Source: Bacillota bacterium
GTDB lineage: Bacteria > Bacillota > Clostridia > Christensenellales > SZUA-584
Length of the DNA stretch: 64,000 nucleotides
Assembly: GCA_023397655.1 (NCBI GenBank)
Contig: JAEWTW010000047.1
Coordinates: 62,001 to 126,000 of the forward strand
Direction of reading: 5' to 3'
The position numbers and the translations under genes are program-made. This document shows positions 24,860-33,484 of the stretch, piece after piece. Numbering within the stretch: the first letter of the stretch is position 1; each line of letters starts with the position of its first letter. The notes below the pieces were generated by a model, which searched no databases, was not told where the DNA came from, and worked only from the letters and a program-made list of their open reading frames with translations.

Positions 24860-24888
24860 AGTATAGCGAACTTGAATGGCATTGTCAA
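24860..24888 (-). promoter_or_regulatory. Promoter of the amt-PII gene
   Basis: On the minus strand, TTGACA (24888-24883), a 17-nt spacer and TATACT (24865-24860). The expected start of transcription is near 24853, giving a leader of about 180 nt. Confidence 0.85.
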
Positions 24889-24989
24889 CAGCTTTATGAA
24901 AAAATTATGAACAAAAAATATAAAAAATGAAATTCAATGAGTTCATTCATGCAGAAACAGACCTGATATTACCCTAAAAGGGGACTAAT

Positions 24990-25124
24990 ATGATGTTTAC
25001 ATTGATGGAAGCGTCTTTTCTGAGAGACGGCAGCTTTCATCGGAGCAAGGATGCCGTGACGTCTGAAAAAGCCAAAGCACCATGGCAGCTATCAGCAAAC
25101 AGTATCGGTTGTGCGTTCGCATAG
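24990..25124 (+). CDS. Possible 44-residue small protein
   Basis: An open frame with AAAAGGGGAC about 5 nt before the ATG encodes 44 residues (begins MMFTLMEASF, no membrane segment, one Cys). It lies in the 643-nt space between the divergent amt and aldehyde dehydrogenase genes. I recognise nothing in it, and it could be chance or a leader peptide. Confidence 0.25.
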   Translation: MMFTLMEASFLRDGSFHRSKDAVTSEKAKAPWQLSANSIGCAFA

Positions 25125-25316
25125 CCTGCGTGGTATAGATAAACAGAGCGCGTTGCAATCACAAATGCTTACATATATAATTAACTCATGCCAAAAGGCT
25201 GGGCGCAACAGCAGTGCCCGAAAGCCATGTGAGCATCCAGTTTAAATCCGGACATTTGTATTTAAAACTGTTTTGTGAAGCAGTGAAAATCATATATTTG
25301 TATAAGGAGAATGCTT
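25125..25316. other. Leader region of the aldehyde dehydrogenase gene, with an unassigned hairpin
   Basis: No gene seen. A two-step hairpin lies at 25197-25226: GGC-T-GGGC paired with GCCC-GAAA-GCC across an 11-nt loop. It could be part of a structured leader, but I could not match it to a riboswitch class I know. Confidence 0.35.
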
Positions 25317-26834
25317 ATGAGCACAGTGAAAAAACTGAAATACTTCTGCGGCGGGCAGTGGCTGGAGTCCAAAACGCAAAAGTATATGGACATCTATAAC
25401 CCGAGCACAGGTGAAGTGATAGCGCAGACGCCCTGCTGTACCGCGGACGAAGTGAACGACGCGGTTGCGGCTGCAAAGCGGGCTTATGCAAGCTGGTCGC
25501 AGACACCGGTGATGAAACGCGTACAGGTGCTGTACCGCTTCCGCGAGCTGCTGGATAAACACATGGACGAATTGACGCTGCTGGTGGCGACGGAGCACGG
25601 CAAGGTGCTGGAGGAAGCCCGTGGCGATATGCTTAAGGTGAAAGAGCCGGTGGAATTCGCCTGCGGCCTGCCCACGCTGATGATGGGTGAGTCGCTGATG
25701 GAGACCTCACCGGGTTACGACACGGTGCTGTACCGCGAACCGGTGGGCGTATTCGCCGGCATCGCGCCCTTCAACTTTCCCGGCATGATACCCATGGGAT
25801 GGATGATGCCTCTGTGCATAGGCTCCGGCAACACGCTGGTCATCAAAGCGGCGTCCATGACACCGATGACGTCCATGCGGTGCGCAGAGCTGCTACAGGA
25901 AGCCGGGCTTCCAGACGGCGTCGTCAATATTGTGACGTGCAGCCGCAACGAAGCAGAAATATTCCTCATGCACCCAGACGTGAAGGGCATCAGCTTTGTG
26001 GGCTCAACGTCGGTGGGCTTGCATGTCTATTCGCAGGCGGCGGCTCATGGAAAAAGGGTGCAGGCGCTGTGCGAGGCCAAGAACCATGCACTGGTGCTGG
26101 AGGACGCTGCTCTGGAGCGGACTGCCCGCGGCATCATCAACTCCTCGTTCGGCTGCGCGGGCGAGCGCTGCATGGCGCTGCCGGTGATCGTGGCACAGGA
26201 GAGCATCGCCGATAAACTGGCCGCACTGCTGGTGCAGTATTCCAAGGAACTCAAAGTCGGCCCCGCGTATGAGAAGACATCGGAGCTGGGCCCGCTGGTG
26301 ACGGCCGCGCACCGCAATTTCGTGACCGGCTGGATAGAGAAGGGCATCGAAGAGGGCGCAACGCTGCTGCTGGATGGACGGAATCATGTGGTAGAAGGCT
26401 ATGAGAACGGCTTCTATATGGGACCCACAATATTCGATCATGTGACACCGGACATGATGATCGGCGATGAGGAAGTTTTCGGGCCGGTTGTGTGCATCAA
26501 GCGCGTCAAGACTTTTGAGGAAGGCCTTGAGCTGATGAACAAGAACCGCTTTGCCAACGGCTCCGTCATATTCACGCAGAGCGGCTACTATGCCCGCGAG
26601 TTTGCGCGGCATACGGACGGCGGCATGGTGGGCGTCAATGTCGGCATACCGGTGCCTGTGGGCATATTCCCGTTCACCGGCCACAAGCAGTCGTTCTTCG
26701 GCGACCTGCATACGCTGGGCAAGGACGGCGTTCGTTTCTATACCGAAACCAAGGCCGTCACGACGCGCTGGTTCGATGAGGAAGAGATGAAGCGGACCAA
26801 GGTGGATACCTGGGACGGTTCCGTCGGCGGCTGA
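25317..26834 (+). CDS. mmsA: CoA-acylating methylmalonate-semialdehyde dehydrogenase-like enzyme
   Basis: A 505-residue aldehyde dehydrogenase. It has the family-specific end TGHKQSFFGDLHTLGKDG, followed by a KAVTTRWF motif, and the catalytic Cys C285 in FGCAGERCMAL. NAD-binding FVGSTSVG is also visible. Members convert malonate or methylmalonate semialdehyde to acetyl- or propionyl-CoA in valine, thymine, inositol or beta-alanine breakdown. AAGGAG sits 10 nt before the ATG at 25317; the ATG at 25311 is too close to it. It is monocistronic with a strong terminator, and no other pathway genes lie nearby, so the physiological substrate is open. Confidence 0.93.
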   Translation: MSTVKKLKYFCGGQWLESKTQKYMDIYNPSTGEVIAQTPCCTADEVNDAVAAAKRAYASWSQTPVMKRVQVLYRFRELLDKHMDELTLLVATEHGKVLEEARGDMLKVKEPVEFACGLPTLMMGESLMETSPGYDTVLYREPVGVFAGIAPFNFPGMIPMGWMMPLCIGSGNTLVIKAASMTPMTSMRCAELLQEAGLPDGVVNIVTCSRNEAEIFLMHPDVKGISFVGSTSVGLHVYSQAAAHGKRVQALCEAKNHALVLEDAALERTARGIINSSFGCAGERCMALPVIVAQESIADKLAALLVQYSKELKVGPAYEKTSELGPLVTAAHRNFVTGWIEKGIEEGATLLLDGRNHVVEGYENGFYMGPTIFDHVTPDMMIGDEEVFGPVVCIKRVKTFEEGLELMNKNRFANGSVIFTQSGYYAREFARHTDGGMVGVNVGIPVPVGIFPFTGHKQSFFGDLHTLGKDGVRFYTETKAVTTRWFDEEEMKRTKVDTWDGSVGG

Positions 26835-26851
26835 ACGGAAGGATAATATAT

Positions 26852-26890
26852 GCGCCGGGTTTGCGTGCAAAGCGTTGCCCGGCGCTTTTT
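26852..26890 (+). terminator. Terminator of the aldehyde dehydrogenase gene
   Basis: Stem GCGCCGGG/CCCGGCGC (26852-26859 with 26878-26885), then five T. Confidence 0.9.
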
Positions 26891-27047
26891 GTTGCACCGC
26901 TTTAACTTGACGGAGAACCGTGTTCGTGATACCGTTACAATTAAGGTAAACAATGTAAATGAGGACGGAACATTATCCGGCGGCTGAACGTCTAAGTTAT
27001 AATATCTCTGCACAGCGCAATGCGGGGTTGAAACGGCAGGACAAGCT

Positions 27048-28796
27048 ATGAGGAATTTCAAAAGAAAAATATCAATACTATTTTCCTTTGTTTTGACGCT
27101 TTCATTATTGCCGGTGTTTTCGCAGCCGGCTCATGCCGCGGCGTTTTACGCCGATATACGTGTGCTGCTTTCCGTAGAAACACGGTCTTCCGATATCACG
27201 ATCAGCGGAGACTACTACCTGAAGGAAGACCCGTCGTTTCCGCTGAATGCGGGCGATGTCTCCGTATCCGTGGTGGGCACCCGCCCGGTGATCACATCGG
27301 GGGACAGCTCGTTCACCGCATCCACGCTGACGCTGGTCAGCCGCGACTACAATGGCACCTCATCATATATCAGTTTGAAAAATTCAAAATACGGCACATG
27401 CAGTTATCTTGGGGATATGACGTTTTTTGTTGCGGAGGGCAGCCTTGCCCTGATCAACACGCTGCCCATTGAGCATTACCTTTATGGCGTGGTGCCATTC
27501 GAGATGAGCAATACCTTTCCGCTCGAATCACTGAAAGCCCAGGCTGTGTGCGCGCGCGGGTATGCCGTTGCCAACTGCACCAAGAACCGCAGCCGCACGT
27601 ATGACATACTGGACACCTCCGCCGATCAGGTTTATCACGGTTTCGACAGCAAATTCAACCGTGCCATCGAGGCGGTGGACAGCACAGCGGGGCAGGTGCT
27701 GACATATGGCGGCGACATCATACAAGCCTATTATTCCGCGTCCAACGGCGGCCAGACGGAGCTGACGGGCAACAAGTGGACCACCGATCTGCCGTACTAT
27801 ATCATGCAGGACGACCCGTACGATCTGAAGAACCCGGACAGCCTGACAGAGAAGTCGTTCATTCCTGCCGAATTCGATGAAGAAACGATGGCGCTGATGG
27901 ACCCGCTGGTGCTGGCAGAGCTGCAGCAGCAGGCGGATGCTGTCGCGGGAAGCGATGTGACGATACAGTCGGTGGTGCGCGTCAAGGCGCGCGGCGCCAT
28001 ATACAACCCGCCCAGCCGCTCGTATACAAAAGCGGATGTGGTGATGATGGTGGATGGCGGCGACGCAGACGGCCAGCTCACCGTGACGTTGTCGCTGGAG
28101 GATATGGTACATACGGACGAACACCCGACCGGCATATTCAATCTGACGCGTTATGCACTGCGCATGCGCGGCGCGGAGCAGGGCGTGTTGACGACAGAAC
28201 AGGGCGCGGCATATCCGGGTTGGTTTCTGACGAACCGACGCTATGGCCATGGCATCGGCCTCAGCCAGCGCGGAGCGCAGCAGCGGGCCACCGATGGGCA
28301 GGCCTATTCGGATATATTGGGCTTTTATTACACGAATACGCAGATGTGCAGCTTCGGTTCCTACGAGACTGCGCCGGCGCTTGTCAGCGACAAATATAAC
28401 GTTACCGAAGCTTTTATCAGCGGTATCAAGCCGGGCACGACACCGGAGCAGCTGTTAGCCGGACTGCAGTCCGAGGGTGGGGTCTTAAGTGTCGTATCGG
28501 CGAATGGCGCAGCAAAGACTGAGGGTGCCGTATCCACAGGGGATTTTGTCAGAACAACATCCGATGACGGAAACCTTTATTTCGACCATCCGGCGGTTGT
28601 GTATGGCGATACGGACGGCAACGGGAACATAGACGAACACGATCTGGACGCGCTGCGGCAGCATTTGCTGTACACAGACCTGCTGGCCGGCGTTTACCTG
28701 ACGGCAGCGGACATCAGCCGCGACGGTACGGTGGACAGCACGGATGTGCTGCAGCTGATGAAATATCTGAACGGCGAGCAGTCGATCAAACAATAG
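27048..28796 (+). CDS. SpoIID/LytB-family protein with C-terminal dockerin
   Basis: 582 residues. A signal peptide (1-31, ending AHAAA) precedes a SpoIID/LytB domain (about 130-430). GVVPFEMSNTFPLESLKAQ puts Glu152 at the position of the SpoIID catalytic glutamate; YYSASNGGQTE and GHGIGLSQRGAQQ follow. The CxxxHC zinc cysteines of classical SpoIID are absent (DTSADQVYHG instead). Residues 519-578 form a type I-like dockerin with two calcium loops, D521-D532 (DTDGNGNIDEHD) and D555-D566 (DISRDGTVDSTD). Likely a lytic transglycosylase or amidase enhancer acting on peptidoglycan outside the membrane. The next gene, 12 nt on, encodes a membrane-anchored cohesin-like protein, and spoIIID follows. 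The ribosome binding site is weak. Confidence 0.92.
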   Translation: MRNFKRKISILFSFVLTLSLLPVFSQPAHAAAFYADIRVLLSVETRSSDITISGDYYLKEDPSFPLNAGDVSVSVVGTRPVITSGDSSFTASTLTLVSRDYNGTSSYISLKNSKYGTCSYLGDMTFFVAEGSLALINTLPIEHYLYGVVPFEMSNTFPLESLKAQAVCARGYAVANCTKNRSRTYDILDTSADQVYHGFDSKFNRAIEAVDSTAGQVLTYGGDIIQAYYSASNGGQTELTGNKWTTDLPYYIMQDDPYDLKNPDSLTEKSFIPAEFDEETMALMDPLVLAELQQQADAVAGSDVTIQSVVRVKARGAIYNPPSRSYTKADVVMMVDGGDADGQLTVTLSLEDMVHTDEHPTGIFNLTRYALRMRGAEQGVLTTEQGAAYPGWFLTNRRYGHGIGLSQRGAQQRATDGQAYSDILGFYYTNTQMCSFGSYETAPALVSDKYNVTEAFISGIKPGTTPEQLLAGLQSEGGVLSVVSANGAAKTEGAVSTGDFVRTTSDDGNLYFDHPAVVYGDTDGNGNIDEHDLDALRQHLLYTDLLAGVYLTAADISRDGTVDSTDVLQLMKYLNGEQSIKQ

Positions 28797-28808
28797 GAGG
28801 TAAGCCGG

Positions 28809-30029
28809 TTGAAACGTAAATCCAAAGCCCCAAAAGGGCTGGTTTCCATACTCGTACTGATGGTTGTACTGGCCTTTCCGGCGGTCGCTTTCGCGGCGGA
28901 TATAGCCGTGACCGCGGATTCCACCTCAGTCAAGGTGGGGGACAAGGTGACAGTCACCGTTGTCGTATCCGCTGAGCATGTCGCAGTGGCGGACGGCATT
29001 TTCACCTACGACCCGGCGCTGCTTTCGTTTATCAGCGGCAGCGGCGGTGCGGCGGACGGGCGAATTAACATGGTTTCAGCGCAGAGCGGCGGTTCGGCTT
29101 CGCTGACGGCAGTGATCAGCTTCACGGCACTTAAGGATGGCGAAGCGGAGATCGTGGTATCAATGAACAGCGTGCTGGGTTACGACGGTCAGCCGCTGGA
29201 GACCGCACAGGCGGGCGTGAACATTTCCATCGCGCCGGCGGACGCTGCCGGTCAGCCGGGGGATACTGATACCACGCCGCCGGTGCGTCTGTCGCAGACA
29301 GGTGTGCCTGCAGAAAACGTGCTGGGCACAGAGACGCCGATGTATGTCTGGCGGTCGCTCAGCAGCCTGACGCTTCCCTCAGGGTTCGCCGACCGGCAGG
29401 TGCATTACGGCGGCCAGTACGTGAACGGCGCAGCGGTGCCGGACAGCGAGGACATCATACTGCTGTATCTGTCTGACGAGACGGGCGGTAATGCCGGATA
29501 CTATATTTACAGCGCGGAGAAGAACACGCTGTACCCGTATGTGACCATCACCTCGGCGTTGGCTGAGTTTACGCTGCTGTGGCCTGACGACACTGTTCAA
29601 GCACCCGAAGGCTATGATGAAGCGACCGTTACATGGAAGGAGCGGGAAATGCCCGCCTGGCAGGCATCAGGCGCGGATGACGGCGTATATCTGGTGTATG
29701 CCCGCAACGCCGCCGGAGAAACGGGCTTCTATCTATACAACATGGACGACAAGTCCGTCCAGCGCTACTTGGCACAGCCCGTGCTCCCTCAGGCAGGGGC
29801 TGAAGAACCGGAAGCGGCAGCCACGGAAAAGCCTGCGACTGTACCATCAGAGGCCGAAAAGTCTGGCATACTGCTGGCGCTGCCCGTATTCATTGCACTG
29901 TGCGCGACAGGGGCGGTGATAGCCGCGGCGGTAATCGTGCTGGCGGTGCTTTACTCCCGCAACAGCCGCGTCGGCGTTTCCCGCAAGATCAAGGTGAAAA
30001 GCACCACCGGGCAGGATGCCGGAATGTAA
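28809..30029 (+). CDS. Membrane-anchored cohesin-domain protein
   Basis: 406 residues with a TTG start; AGGAGGT overlaps the stop codon of the preceding gene. After a signal peptide (about 1-31) comes a cohesin-like beta-sandwich at about 32-145 (STSVKVGDKVTVTVVVSAEH, then FTYDPALLSF and ISFTALKDGEAEIV). Two copies of an exported beta-rich unit follow (FxxYIYSAEKNTLYPY, later FYLYNMDDKSVQRY). A transmembrane helix at about 354-382 and a basic cytoplasmic tail complete it. It should present the cohesin outside the cell, or in the intermembrane space of a spore, tethered to the membrane. The obvious ligand is the dockerin of the neighbouring SpoIID-like protein. Confidence 0.85.
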   Translation: MKRKSKAPKGLVSILVLMVVLAFPAVAFAADIAVTADSTSVKVGDKVTVTVVVSAEHVAVADGIFTYDPALLSFISGSGGAADGRINMVSAQSGGSASLTAVISFTALKDGEAEIVVSMNSVLGYDGQPLETAQAGVNISIAPADAAGQPGDTDTTPPVRLSQTGVPAENVLGTETPMYVWRSLSSLTLPSGFADRQVHYGGQYVNGAAVPDSEDIILLYLSDETGGNAGYYIYSAEKNTLYPYVTITSALAEFTLLWPDDTVQAPEGYDEATVTWKEREMPAWQASGADDGVYLVYARNAAGETGFYLYNMDDKSVQRYLAQPVLPQAGAEEPEAAATEKPATVPSEAEKSGILLALPVFIALCATGAVIAAAVIVLAVLYSRNSRVGVSRKIKVKSTTGQDAGM

Positions 30030-30074
30030 ACGATAGACAACGGACTCATGCGTCCATTTAAATATTAACCAGAA

Positions 30075-30111
30075 ACACCCGCGTATGAACATCTAAACAG
30101 CGGGTGTTTTA
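30075..30111 (+). terminator. Terminator after the cohesin gene
   Basis: Stem ACACCCGC/GCGGGTGT (30075-30082 with 30100-30107), then TTTTAT. It separates the SpoIID/cohesin pair from spoIIID. Confidence 0.8.
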
Positions 30112-30228
30112 TATTAACTAATCAGTAGTTTGTTGCCCTAACCATGGATAAATCGATATTAAAATCATACAAGCCTGCCCTCTCACATATATATGAACCA
30201 AACATGAGAAGAGGGGGGCATATTTTAA

Positions 30229-30477
30229 ATGAAGGAATATATCGAGGACAGAGTGATGCGAATTGCCGACTATGTGCTGGAAAGCGGTGCTACCGTCAGA
30301 CAGGCGGCAAAAGCATTTGGGACGAGCAAATCCACAGTGCACAAGGACCTGACCGAACGGCTGTATACGATATCGCCATCGACGGCCAAACAGGTGTCAG
30401 AGGTGTTGAAGAAAAACAAGGATGAGCGGCACATCCGGGGCGGCAATGCCACACGGATGAAATATAAGAGCCAGTAG
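30229..30477 (+). CDS. spoIIID: Stage III sporulation transcriptional regulator SpoIIID
   Basis: An 82-residue DNA-binding protein of the usual SpoIIID length, active in the mother cell, where it tunes sigma-E genes and switches on sigma-K genes. YIEDRVMRIADYVLESGATVRQAAKAFG and TSKSTVHKDLTERL form the helix-turn-helix, and the basic tail GGNATRMKYKS is characteristic. In many Clostridia spoIIID follows spoIID and a spoIIQ-like peptidase gene and precedes mreB or mbl. Here the middle slot is taken by the cohesin gene and mreB is absent. Hairpin terminators stand on both sides. Confidence 0.97.
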   Translation: MKEYIEDRVMRIADYVLESGATVRQAAKAFGTSKSTVHKDLTERLYTISPSTAKQVSEVLKKNKDERHIRGGNATRMKYKSQ

Positions 30478-30508
30478 ACACCGCCGCTAATATCAGCGGT
30501 GTTTTTTT
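30478..30508 (+). terminator. Terminator of spoIIID
   Basis: Stem ACACCGC/GCGGTGT directly after the stop codon, then seven T. Confidence 0.9.
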
Positions 30509-30623
30509 GCCGGATTGCAGGACAAGCCTTCGGGTTCGGCGCGCGTTGCCTTTGCCCGATCGATGTTGTATAATACATTATGCTGATTTTCCGGCAAACC
30601 GGAAGGCAAGGAAAGGGAACCTT

Positions 30624-30956
30624 ATGAGAAAGACCGAGCTGACGCTGGGGCTGATCGCCGGCATCAGCGGACTGATTTTAGCGGGGCTGTCGCTGCTGGG
30701 TGTGACGCATTATTTGGATGGGACGCTCGCGGCTGCTGCCAGCTCCGGTTATATACTGCTGGGTGCCAACGTTTTGGGCATTATCGGTGCGTTGAGCGTG
30801 ATGAAGCACCATGTGGCTGGGTCGATCATGATGTTGCTGGCGACAGCCGGGGTGATGCTGTTCGGTTTCCCGTGGCTGTCGATATCCGCGGTGATCTATA
30901 TCATGGCGGTGGTGCTGGCGATGGTGCCGGTGAAATACGAGATGGAGAAAAAGTAA
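30624..30956 (+). CDS. Small DUF4064-like membrane protein
   Basis: A 110-residue protein with four hydrophobic segments and short loops (GLIAGISGLILAGLSLLG first), like small DUF4064-type membrane proteins of Firmicutes. GAAAGGGAAC lies before the ATG at 30624; the upstream extension in the same frame is not conserved-looking. Its stop overlaps the next start (TAATG). It is the first of three coupled membrane protein genes. Function unknown. Confidence 0.75.
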   Translation: MRKTELTLGLIAGISGLILAGLSLLGVTHYLDGTLAAAASSGYILLGANVLGIIGALSVMKHHVAGSIMMLLATAGVMLFGFPWLSISAVIYIMAVVLAMVPVKYEMEKK

Positions 30957-31561
30957 TGAACCGTGGCGGATATGTGACGAGCATGACGGGGGCGGTGCTG
31001 GCATTGGTGTTTTCGATGCTGATGCTGCTGACCAGCTTTATGTGGGCGCTCGGCGGAGATTTGTCCCGCTTCTTTGAGGAGCGGGGAGACCGCGTGGGCA
31101 GCATGTGGGAGCTGCTGGGCAAATATCACGACACGGCAAAGTTTCTGGAAACGGATCTTTCCATGTATGTGGACGACTACAAGGTGGCTCTTGACAAGAC
31201 AACATCGGAAGATCTGGAAGCGCTGGCTGATAAATATGACAGTGCGGCGTTTGCTGATATGGCCGCTATCGTGGCCAAATGGGAGGGATTAAAGCTGCGG
31301 CTCTACATCGGTATGGTGATGAGCGTGCTGGCTTCTGTGGCGGCGCTGGCTGCGGCGCAGGTGGCACGTGTGCGCCTGAAAGCCGGAGCGGTGACGATCC
31401 TGATCTGCTCGATACTGACACTGGGCTTTGGCATTCTGGGCGGTTCGGCACTGCCGATGGCGGTGGCTTCGCTGCTGATGCTCATCGGCTCACTGGTCCT
31501 GCTCAAAAAGCCGGATGGAGCTTCTGCGGATGAAACGGACCGCGCCGGGGAGGTGCTGTGA
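30956..31561 (+). CDS. Four-helix membrane protein, DUF4064-like
   Basis: A 201-residue protein with an N-terminal helix (about 10-30), an extracytoplasmic loop of about 80 residues rich in Asp, Lys and Leu, and three C-terminal helices. The plan is shared with the following gene product. Start and stop overlap the neighbouring genes by 1 nt each, so translation is coupled along the operon. No catalytic motif. The loop could be a sensing or protein-binding domain. Confidence 0.75.
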   Translation: MNRGGYVTSMTGAVLALVFSMLMLLTSFMWALGGDLSRFFEERGDRVGSMWELLGKYHDTAKFLETDLSMYVDDYKVALDKTTSEDLEALADKYDSAAFADMAAIVAKWEGLKLRLYIGMVMSVLASVAALAAAQVARVRLKAGAVTILICSILTLGFGILGGSALPMAVASLLMLIGSLVLLKKPDGASADETDRAGEVL

Positions 31562-32250
31562 TGAAGCGAACCGGATTTATTCTGGGGTACGCGGGCGGCA
31601 TACTGGCGCTTATCTGCGCTTTCCTGATGCTGTATACAGTGCCCGCGGGTATTATGGATTCAGTGGTCAGCGATCTGGGGAGCGAGCTGGAGAATGAGAA
31701 TATCGTCGCTATGGGGGAGATGTTCGCACAGAGCGACTGGCCTTCCTTAAACCGCGGCGCTTACGAGGATTTTGCGCAGCAAGTGGCGGACGACAGCCGC
31801 CTGCCGCTGGACGATGGTGTCTATGAGCAGTCGGCTTTGTTCATATTCCGCGCTGAGCTTAACGCCGTGGTGTCGGCGGTGATCATCGTACTTAGCATAG
31901 TGCTGGCGTTCGTGGCCTTCTTCGGGTCGCTGACGGTGCGTAAAAAGCCCTCTGCTGGCGGCATCATGATGCTGGTCTCCGCGCTGCTGCTGCTAATCGG
32001 CTCCTTCTTTACAGGTACCGCAATGCCGACGGCGCTGGCCTGCCTGCTGCTGGCAGCGGCGGGTATCATGGCGTTCATACCTGACAAAAGCGCTGCGCCT
32101 ATGAGGACAGGTTACAGACCGTACACACCGCGAGAACTTGCGGAGGAAGACGATTTTTTACCCACCCGCATCAACCGTGAAAGGCCGGGTGAAGCGCCTA
32201 AGGACAAAATACAAGTGCGCGTCCATCGGGACAATACGGACATCGATTAG
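31561..32250 (+). CDS. Four-helix membrane protein, paralogue-like, with cytoplasmic tail
   Basis: A 229-residue protein with the same plan as the previous gene: helix at about 8-28, extracytoplasmic loop at about 29-95, three helices, then a 50-residue hydrophilic tail containing RPYTPRELAEEDDFLPTR. GGGGAGGTG precedes the ATG, and TGATG overlaps the previous stop. It is the last gene of the trio. The tail may contact cytoplasmic partners. I could not assign a function. Confidence 0.75.
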   Translation: MKRTGFILGYAGGILALICAFLMLYTVPAGIMDSVVSDLGSELENENIVAMGEMFAQSDWPSLNRGAYEDFAQQVADDSRLPLDDGVYEQSALFIFRAELNAVVSAVIIVLSIVLAFVAFFGSLTVRKKPSAGGIMMLVSALLLLIGSFFTGTAMPTALACLLLAAAGIMAFIPDKSAAPMRTGYRPYTPRELAEEDDFLPTRINRERPGEAPKDKIQVRVHRDNTDID

Positions 32251-32266
32251 ATAACTTTAGCTTGCG

Positions 32267-32300
32267 AGCCGCCGTTGTTGGACATGCCCGGCGGCTTTGC
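32267..32300 (+). terminator. Hairpin after the membrane-protein trio
   Basis: Stem AGCCGCCG/CGGCGGCT (32267-32274 with 32289-32296), with only a short T tract. It may be a weak terminator. Confidence 0.6.
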
Positions 32301-32334
32301 ATATGGAATCATCTTTATATTTTTGGAGGGCGCT

Positions 32335-33321
32335 ATGATACTGATAACGGGTGCAAGCGGGCACATCGGCAATGTGCTGGCTGCTTTGCTGTATCAAAAT
32401 GGCTACAGGGATCTGCGGCTGATGGTGCAGAGCAAGAACACGGCGCACATCGAACGGTACGCCAAAGAGATCGTGCGGGCGGATATCTGCGATCCCAAGG
32501 CGGTGTCCGAGGCGGTGAAGGGCTGCACTGATGTGTTTCATCTGGCGGGCTACATTCAGGTAGATCGCTCCAACAAGAAGAGGCTGTACGATATCAATGT
32601 GGGCGGCGTGCGAAACGTGGCGCAAGCCTGCCTGGAACATGGCGTGAAGCGGCTAGTATACGCGTCCAGCATCCACGCGCTGGTTCCGGTGAACGGCAGC
32701 GCTTTAGATGAGTCACAGGTGGAGGTGTGCGGATGTCCTTCCGACGACTACGGACGTTCCAAACTGCAGGGCACCAAGGCGGTGCTGGAAGCGTGCAGGC
32801 AGGGACTGGACGCAGTGATCGTGTATCCCACCGGCGTTATTGGGCCATATGACTACCGTTCATCGCTCGCGGGAACGATGCTGCAAAAGTATATGAAGGC
32901 CCCGGGAGACACGCATCTGTACTTCGACGGCGGCTATGACTTTGTGGACGTGCGCGATGTGGCGGACGGCTTGTTCCGGGCGTGGCAGATGGGTGAAAAG
33001 GGACAGGGGTATATACTGGCGGGTGACCGCTGCACGCTGCGCGATATGATCGAGACGGTGGGGCGCAGCGCTGGGCGCGAGTTCAAAACGGTGCGTATGC
33101 CGCTGTTTGTGGTGCGCGCGGGGGCGGCTGTCGCGCCTGTGTTCTACGCGCTGGCGGGAAGGCCGCCGGTGCTGACGCAGGACACGGTGGATCTGCTGGT
33201 ATCCAAGGACAGGATCACAGCGGATAAGGCGAGGGCTAAGCTGGGTTACACGCCCCGACCAGTTGCCGAGTCGCTCAGCGATGCGGTCAAATGGTATCAG
33301 GAACAAAGCGCTTCCGGCTGA
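32335..33321 (+). CDS. NAD-dependent epimerase/dehydratase family protein (SDR), copy 1
   Basis: A 328-residue extended short-chain dehydrogenase. The Rossmann motif TGASGHIGN is at the N terminus, D-I-x-D-like segments and FHLAGYIQV follow, and YGRSK is the catalytic Tyr/Lys pair. It resembles dihydroflavonol-4-reductase/NAD-dependent epimerase-like proteins. GGAGGG precedes the ATG at 32335. A second gene of the same family follows at 33485 with very similar motifs (CLEKGVKRLVHVSS against CLEHGVKRLVYASS), so this is a local duplication. Substrate unknown. Confidence 0.9.
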   Translation: MILITGASGHIGNVLAALLYQNGYRDLRLMVQSKNTAHIERYAKEIVRADICDPKAVSEAVKGCTDVFHLAGYIQVDRSNKKRLYDINVGGVRNVAQACLEHGVKRLVYASSIHALVPVNGSALDESQVEVCGCPSDDYGRSKLQGTKAVLEACRQGLDAVIVYPTGVIGPYDYRSSLAGTMLQKYMKAPGDTHLYFDGGYDFVDVRDVADGLFRAWQMGEKGQGYILAGDRCTLRDMIETVGRSAGREFKTVRMPLFVVRAGAAVAPVFYALAGRPPVLTQDTVDLLVSKDRITADKARAKLGYTPRPVAESLSDAVKWYQEQSASG

Positions 33322-33334
33322 ACTGACAGGAATG

Positions 33335-33366
33335 TACACCCGGCAAATCATGCAGGGTGTATTTTA
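33335..33366 (+). terminator. Terminator between the two SDR genes
   Basis: Stem TACACCC/GGGTGTA with a 13-nt loop, then TTTTA. It shows that the tandem paralogues have separate transcripts. Confidence 0.7.
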
Positions 33367-33484
33367 TTTACATTCTATTCACATCATGGCCATCTGATGG
33401 GGATATAATATTATCGGCAGACCATAGTTGTTGATGTATCTTCCGAAGCGCTATCATTTATTGTAAATAAGGGAGGATCAACAT

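Noticed and set aside
24691..24888. 65-codon minus-strand frame in the amt leader
   Set aside because: It would start inside the promoter and run through both terminator hairpins.
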